Shown here piece by piece: positions 6,709-8,209 of a stretch of 8,209 nucleotides of DNA; position 1 is the first letter of the stretch, and every line of letters begins with the position of its first letter. The notes beneath the pieces are model-generated. The model was not told the origin of the DNA. It saw nothing but the letters and a program-made list of their open reading frames with translations, and ran no database searches. Location: NCBI GenBank assembly GCA_900320035.1, contig ONQU01000017.1:1-8209 (forward strand), read 5' to 3'. A program made the translations under genes and the position numbers. The DNA is from an uncultured Rhodospirillaceae bacterium (GTDB taxonomy: Bacteria > Pseudomonadota > Alphaproteobacteria > RF32 > CAG-239).

Positions 6709-7065
6709 TTACTTACTAAAATAAATAATGCCCAAACACACCAAAGTTGGTAATAGCTGAATCAACACTGCATTAAGATTAATTCTGCGGACGAAAAAAT
6801 AGCTCCAAACCAGCGGAAAGGCAAATAACAAACCATATAAATATGAAGTTAACATTTTATGCAAAAAAATGTTATGTGCAGCGGCAACATTTTGAATTTC
6901 TATGTATTCTTTAATATTTACAATGTCGCCGTCGAAAGTAAACATTCGATAGATACTACTGATAAGCAATAAAAGGTTAAAACATAACAGACACCAAAAA
7001 CATAGATACGCTATTATTTTTTCTTTATTTAAAATTATCTGTTTCATTAGATTTTGCATTGCCAT
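6709..7065 (-). CDS. Small three-helix membrane protein, third of the array (candidate immunity protein)
   Basis: A 118-residue hydrophobic protein without a recognisable family. Helix 1 is at about 17-38 and contains three Cys (LCFWCLLC), a loop at 40-72 holds FDGDIVNIKEYIEIQ, helix 2 is at about 73-92, then Arg93-Arg94 and helix 3 (about 97-115) with Pro106, 13 residues after the first Arg. N-terminus in, loop out is predicted from the charge pattern. Its start is two bases after the stop of the previous gene, so the two are translationally close. ATG codons at residues 1, 3 and 7 are possible; GGGG lies eight bases before the first, which is the best choice. It is probably cotranscribed with its neighbours on both sides. 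Confidence 0.82.
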   Translation of the reverse strand: MAMQNLMKQIILNKEKIIAYLCFWCLLCFNLLLLISSIYRMFTFDGDIVNIKEYIEIQNVAAAHNIFLHKMLTSYLYGLLFAFPLVWSYFFVRRINLNAVLIQLLPTLVCLGIIYFSK

Positions 7066-7067
7066 TT

Positions 7068-7439
7068 TTATAACCCCACAAAATGAAAAATTTCAATTAA
7101 AATAGAGCAAGCCAATATAAAAAATCCTAAAAATATAGGAAAAAGAATGACAGCAAAACGATATTTATTATGTCGATAAAAGAGGTAAGATGCCAATAGT
7201 AAAATAACCATAAAAAAAATAATAACGCCGGCATCTGGTAATATTGTCGGATGTTCGGTAGAAAAATACCAATCTTTTGGAGATTTTACATAATTCCAAT
7301 AATCTTTGTCCCGTATTTTTATAATTTCTTGCCATGATAAATACATTATTCTAATGTATAAAATATACAAATAAACACTAACGACAGAGGGTAATAATTC
7401 CGTTTTGTGTGATTGAAAAAATGTATGTAAAATATTCAT
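7068..7439 (-). CDS. Small three-helix membrane protein, second of the array (candidate immunity protein)
   Basis: A 123-residue integral membrane protein with no family I can name. Helix 1 covers about 15-35 and is Tyr-rich (VYLYILYIRIMYL). The loop at 36-70 is charged and aromatic (IRDKDYWNYVKSPKDWYF). Helix 2 is at about 71-88, a basic turn R89-HNKYR follows, and helix 3 is at about 95-117 with Pro101, 12 residues after Arg89. The first gene of the array has a similar YVRII in helix 1 (YIRIM here), which suggests the two are the closest pair. AAGG six bases before the ATG supports the start. It begins 24 bases after the first gene and ends two bases before the third. Confidence 0.83.
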   Translation of the reverse strand: MNILHTFFQSHKTELLPSVVSVYLYILYIRIMYLSWQEIIKIRDKDYWNYVKSPKDWYFSTEHPTILPDAGVIIFFMVILLLASYLFYRHNKYRFAVILFPIFLGFFILACSILIEIFHFVGL

Positions 7440-7463
7440 TGATTACCTTCTAAATTATTATAA

Positions 7464-7817
7464 TTAACTTGCATATCTAACATATAGTACTTCAAACAAT
7501 AAAAATATAATAGGAAGAAATAATATAAATATGGATATAATATATCTTTTTCGGATAAAAAATCCAGCCAAACAAAAAGCAACAACCAAACAATATATTA
7601 CAATTTGTTCATGCAAAATTAATTTGTCTGCAGAGGCGTAAAACCATACAGGGATTTTTTCTTCAAACAACTTAAACAAGCCATCTTCTTTAGCTTCTCT
7701 GATTATATAATATGACGACATTATAATACGCACATAAATTAAGGTTATCAGTGTTAAAATGATATATTTTGATGTTTGGCAATGTTTTTTTACCACTTTT
7801 GAAAAAAATTCTTTCAT
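7464..7817 (-). CDS. Small three-helix membrane protein, first of the array (candidate immunity protein)
   Basis: A 117-residue membrane protein directly after the transpeptidase-type gene. A basic N-terminus (KVVKKH) leads into helix 1 (about 18-37). The loop at 38-70 contains REAKEDGLFKLFEEK, helix 2 is at about 71-88, the turn is Arg89-Lys-Arg91, and helix 3 (about 92-113) has Pro102, 13 residues after Arg89. The frame is open further upstream to a TTG at 7868 and an ATG at 7841, but both lie in or before the promoter at 7840-7868. The ATG at 7817 has a strong GGAGAG six bases upstream, so I take that start. If the effector acts in the periplasm, a membrane-anchored protein with an external loop is a sensible antidote, but this is inference. 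Confidence 0.82.
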   Translation of the reverse strand: MKEFFSKVVKKHCQTSKYIILTLITLIYVRIIMSSYYIIREAKEDGLFKLFEEKIPVWFYASADKLILHEQIVIYCLVVAFCLAGFFIRKRYIISIFILFLPIIFLLFEVLYVRYAS

Positions 7818-7839
7818 GCATAACTCTCCGTTCTTTGCC

Positions 7840-7868
7840 ATTATAATTTTAATAAAGAAAGAAGGCAA
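7840..7868 (-). promoter_or_regulatory. Probable promoter of the membrane-protein array
   Basis: On the minus strand TTGCCT (7863-7868, four of six to the -35 consensus) is followed after exactly 17 bases by a perfect TATAAT (7840-7845). Initiation near 7833 would give a short leader of about 15 bases with the GGAGAG ribosome-binding site of the first array gene. This would let the small membrane proteins be made independently of the transpeptidase gene, as expected for immunity genes. The assignment rests on consensus match, spacing and position. Confidence 0.55.
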
Positions 7869-7885
7869 GCAAAAAACTCACCTTC
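7851..7885 (-). terminator. Weak terminator-like hairpin after the transpeptidase-type gene
   Basis: GAAGGCAAG (7861-7869) can pair with CTCACCTTC (7877-7885) as RNA on the minus strand, giving nine pairs of which two are G-U, with a seven-base loop. The downstream tract on that strand is TTTCTTTATT, only moderately U-rich. The 3' arm overlaps the -35 box of the promoter for the array. It begins 12 bases after the transpeptidase stop. It probably reduces but may not block readthrough. Confidence 0.4.
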
Positions 7886-7897
7886 ATTCCTTTTCAA

Positions 7898-8209
7898 TTA
7901 CCAACCTTTCGGATATTTTACCTTTAACGGAATATCTCCATCATAATTTTTAAAATCATTATAAAAATTACCATTACTGGATGTTAAATCAATACATCCT
8001 GAAGAACCGGGAACTACTCCACCATGAACATACATACTATGACGTCCAAAAGTGTTTGTTCCCTGTTGCGGTTGAATAGGAATACGCGAGTTACCCCAAC
8101 CATTTGGCATTTCAAACCATCTAGGTGTGATATATAAACCTCTTTTTTCTCTCCATGATAAATTTTTGTAGTCTTGTCCAGTTCCTTTGCCTAGCAGATA
8201 ATTTCCTTC
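7898..8209 (-). CDS. C-terminal L,D-transpeptidase-like (Tlde1/DUF2778-type) domain, probable interbacterial effector, partial
   Basis: The minus-strand frame is open from the window edge to a TAA at 7898-7900, giving the last 103 residues. There is no start inside: the in-frame ATG at 8108-8110 lies mid-domain with coding sequence (WREKRGLYITPRWFE) before it. Key residues are a GR at 55-56, the motif His62-Gly-Gly, then Ser70-Gly-Cys72-Ile-Asp-Leu, with ten residues from His to Cys. This resembles the His/Cys catalytic pair of YkuD-fold L,D-transpeptidases, in the compact HGG...GSxGCIDL form I associate with Tlde1/DUF2778 domains. Those act in the periplasm on peptidoglycan stem peptides and occur as antibacterial type VI effectors or C-terminal toxin domains. 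The upstream part that would show Rhs, PAAR or another delivery domain is outside the window. A non-toxic cell-wall enzyme remains possible. Confidence 0.8.
   Translation of the reverse strand, partial: EGNYLLGKGTGQDYKNLSWREKRGLYITPRWFEMPNGWGNSRIPIQPQQGTNTFGRHSMYVHGGVVPGSSGCIDLTSSNGNFYNDFKNYDGDIPLKVKYPKGW

Noticed and set aside
7818..7868. N-terminal extension of the first array protein (TTG start at 7868 or ATG at 7841, 134 or 125 residues)
   Set aside because: These codons overlap the -35 and -10 boxes of a good promoter and lack a well-placed ribosome-binding site, while the ATG at 7817 has GGAGAG six bases upstream.
7898..8110. A complete 70-residue gene starting at the ATG at 8108-8110
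   Set aside because: The frame stays open upstream to the window edge with residues fitting the same domain, so the ATG is an internal methionine of a longer protein.
1..8209. tRNA, rRNA, CRISPR arrays, insertion sequences or a riboswitch
   Set aside because: I saw no cloverleaf with a T-arm GTTCRA motif, no regularly spaced repeats, no transposase coding sequence and no known aptamer core in the non-coding stretches (332-491, 6074-6363, 7818-7897).

Overview
The window comes from a low-GC bacterium, most likely an alphaproteobacterium. The evidence is the conserved minus-strand block rimP-nusA-ylxR-infB-rbfA, the fusion of the YlxR (DUF448) domain to an L7Ae-like domain in one protein, and the alphaproteobacterial style of the IF-2 N-terminus (a short Thr/Leu/Lys 'LTLSGKTTLTLKK' motif). 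The coding sequence looks moderately AT-rich in the housekeeping block and clearly more AT-rich on the right side. An uncultured host-associated or gut alphaproteobacterium would fit, but that is a guess. Every gene I can support lies on the minus strand, so transcription runs from high to low coordinates.

Right side (about 6360-8209), accessory region. At the edge is the C-terminal 103 residues of a protein with an L,D-transpeptidase-like active-site motif (HGG, then SSGCIDL), resembling the Tlde1/DUF2778 type found in interbacterial effectors. Just downstream are four consecutive small genes. All encode roughly 110-123 residue proteins with the same three-helix membrane layout, a basic turn between helices 2 and 3, and a proline at the same place in helix 3. 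A hairpin and a good promoter lie between the transpeptidase gene and the first of these genes. My reading is an effector followed by an independently expressed array of divergent paralogous membrane proteins, the best candidates for its immunity proteins. This looks like an undescribed pairing, but it is inferred from context.

Junction (about 6074-6363). This non-coding stretch holds a 23-codon open remnant that reads like the tail of a lost gene, a 12-bp direct repeat, a promoter for the core operon, and a GC-rich hairpin with a U-tract only a few bases before the rimP ribosome-binding site. The hairpin would terminate transcripts from the membrane-protein array. It also sits inside the leader of the operon that makes NusA, so it could be a feedback attenuator.

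Centre (492-6073), core operon. rimP (30S maturation), nusA (elongation, termination and antitermination), ylxR-L7Ae fusion (RNA binding), infB (initiation factor 2) and rbfA (30S maturation) are spaced 18-24 bases apart and each has a plausible Shine-Dalgarno sequence. Together they couple transcription elongation to ribosome assembly and translation initiation. The operon ends in a very long, almost perfect palindrome (415-475) that can act as a bidirectional terminator. truB, often next in this gene order, is absent.

Left edge (1-331). The first 110 residues of an alpha/beta hydrolase, ending at its GHSLGG nucleophile elbow, with its own promoter between the palindrome and its start codon.
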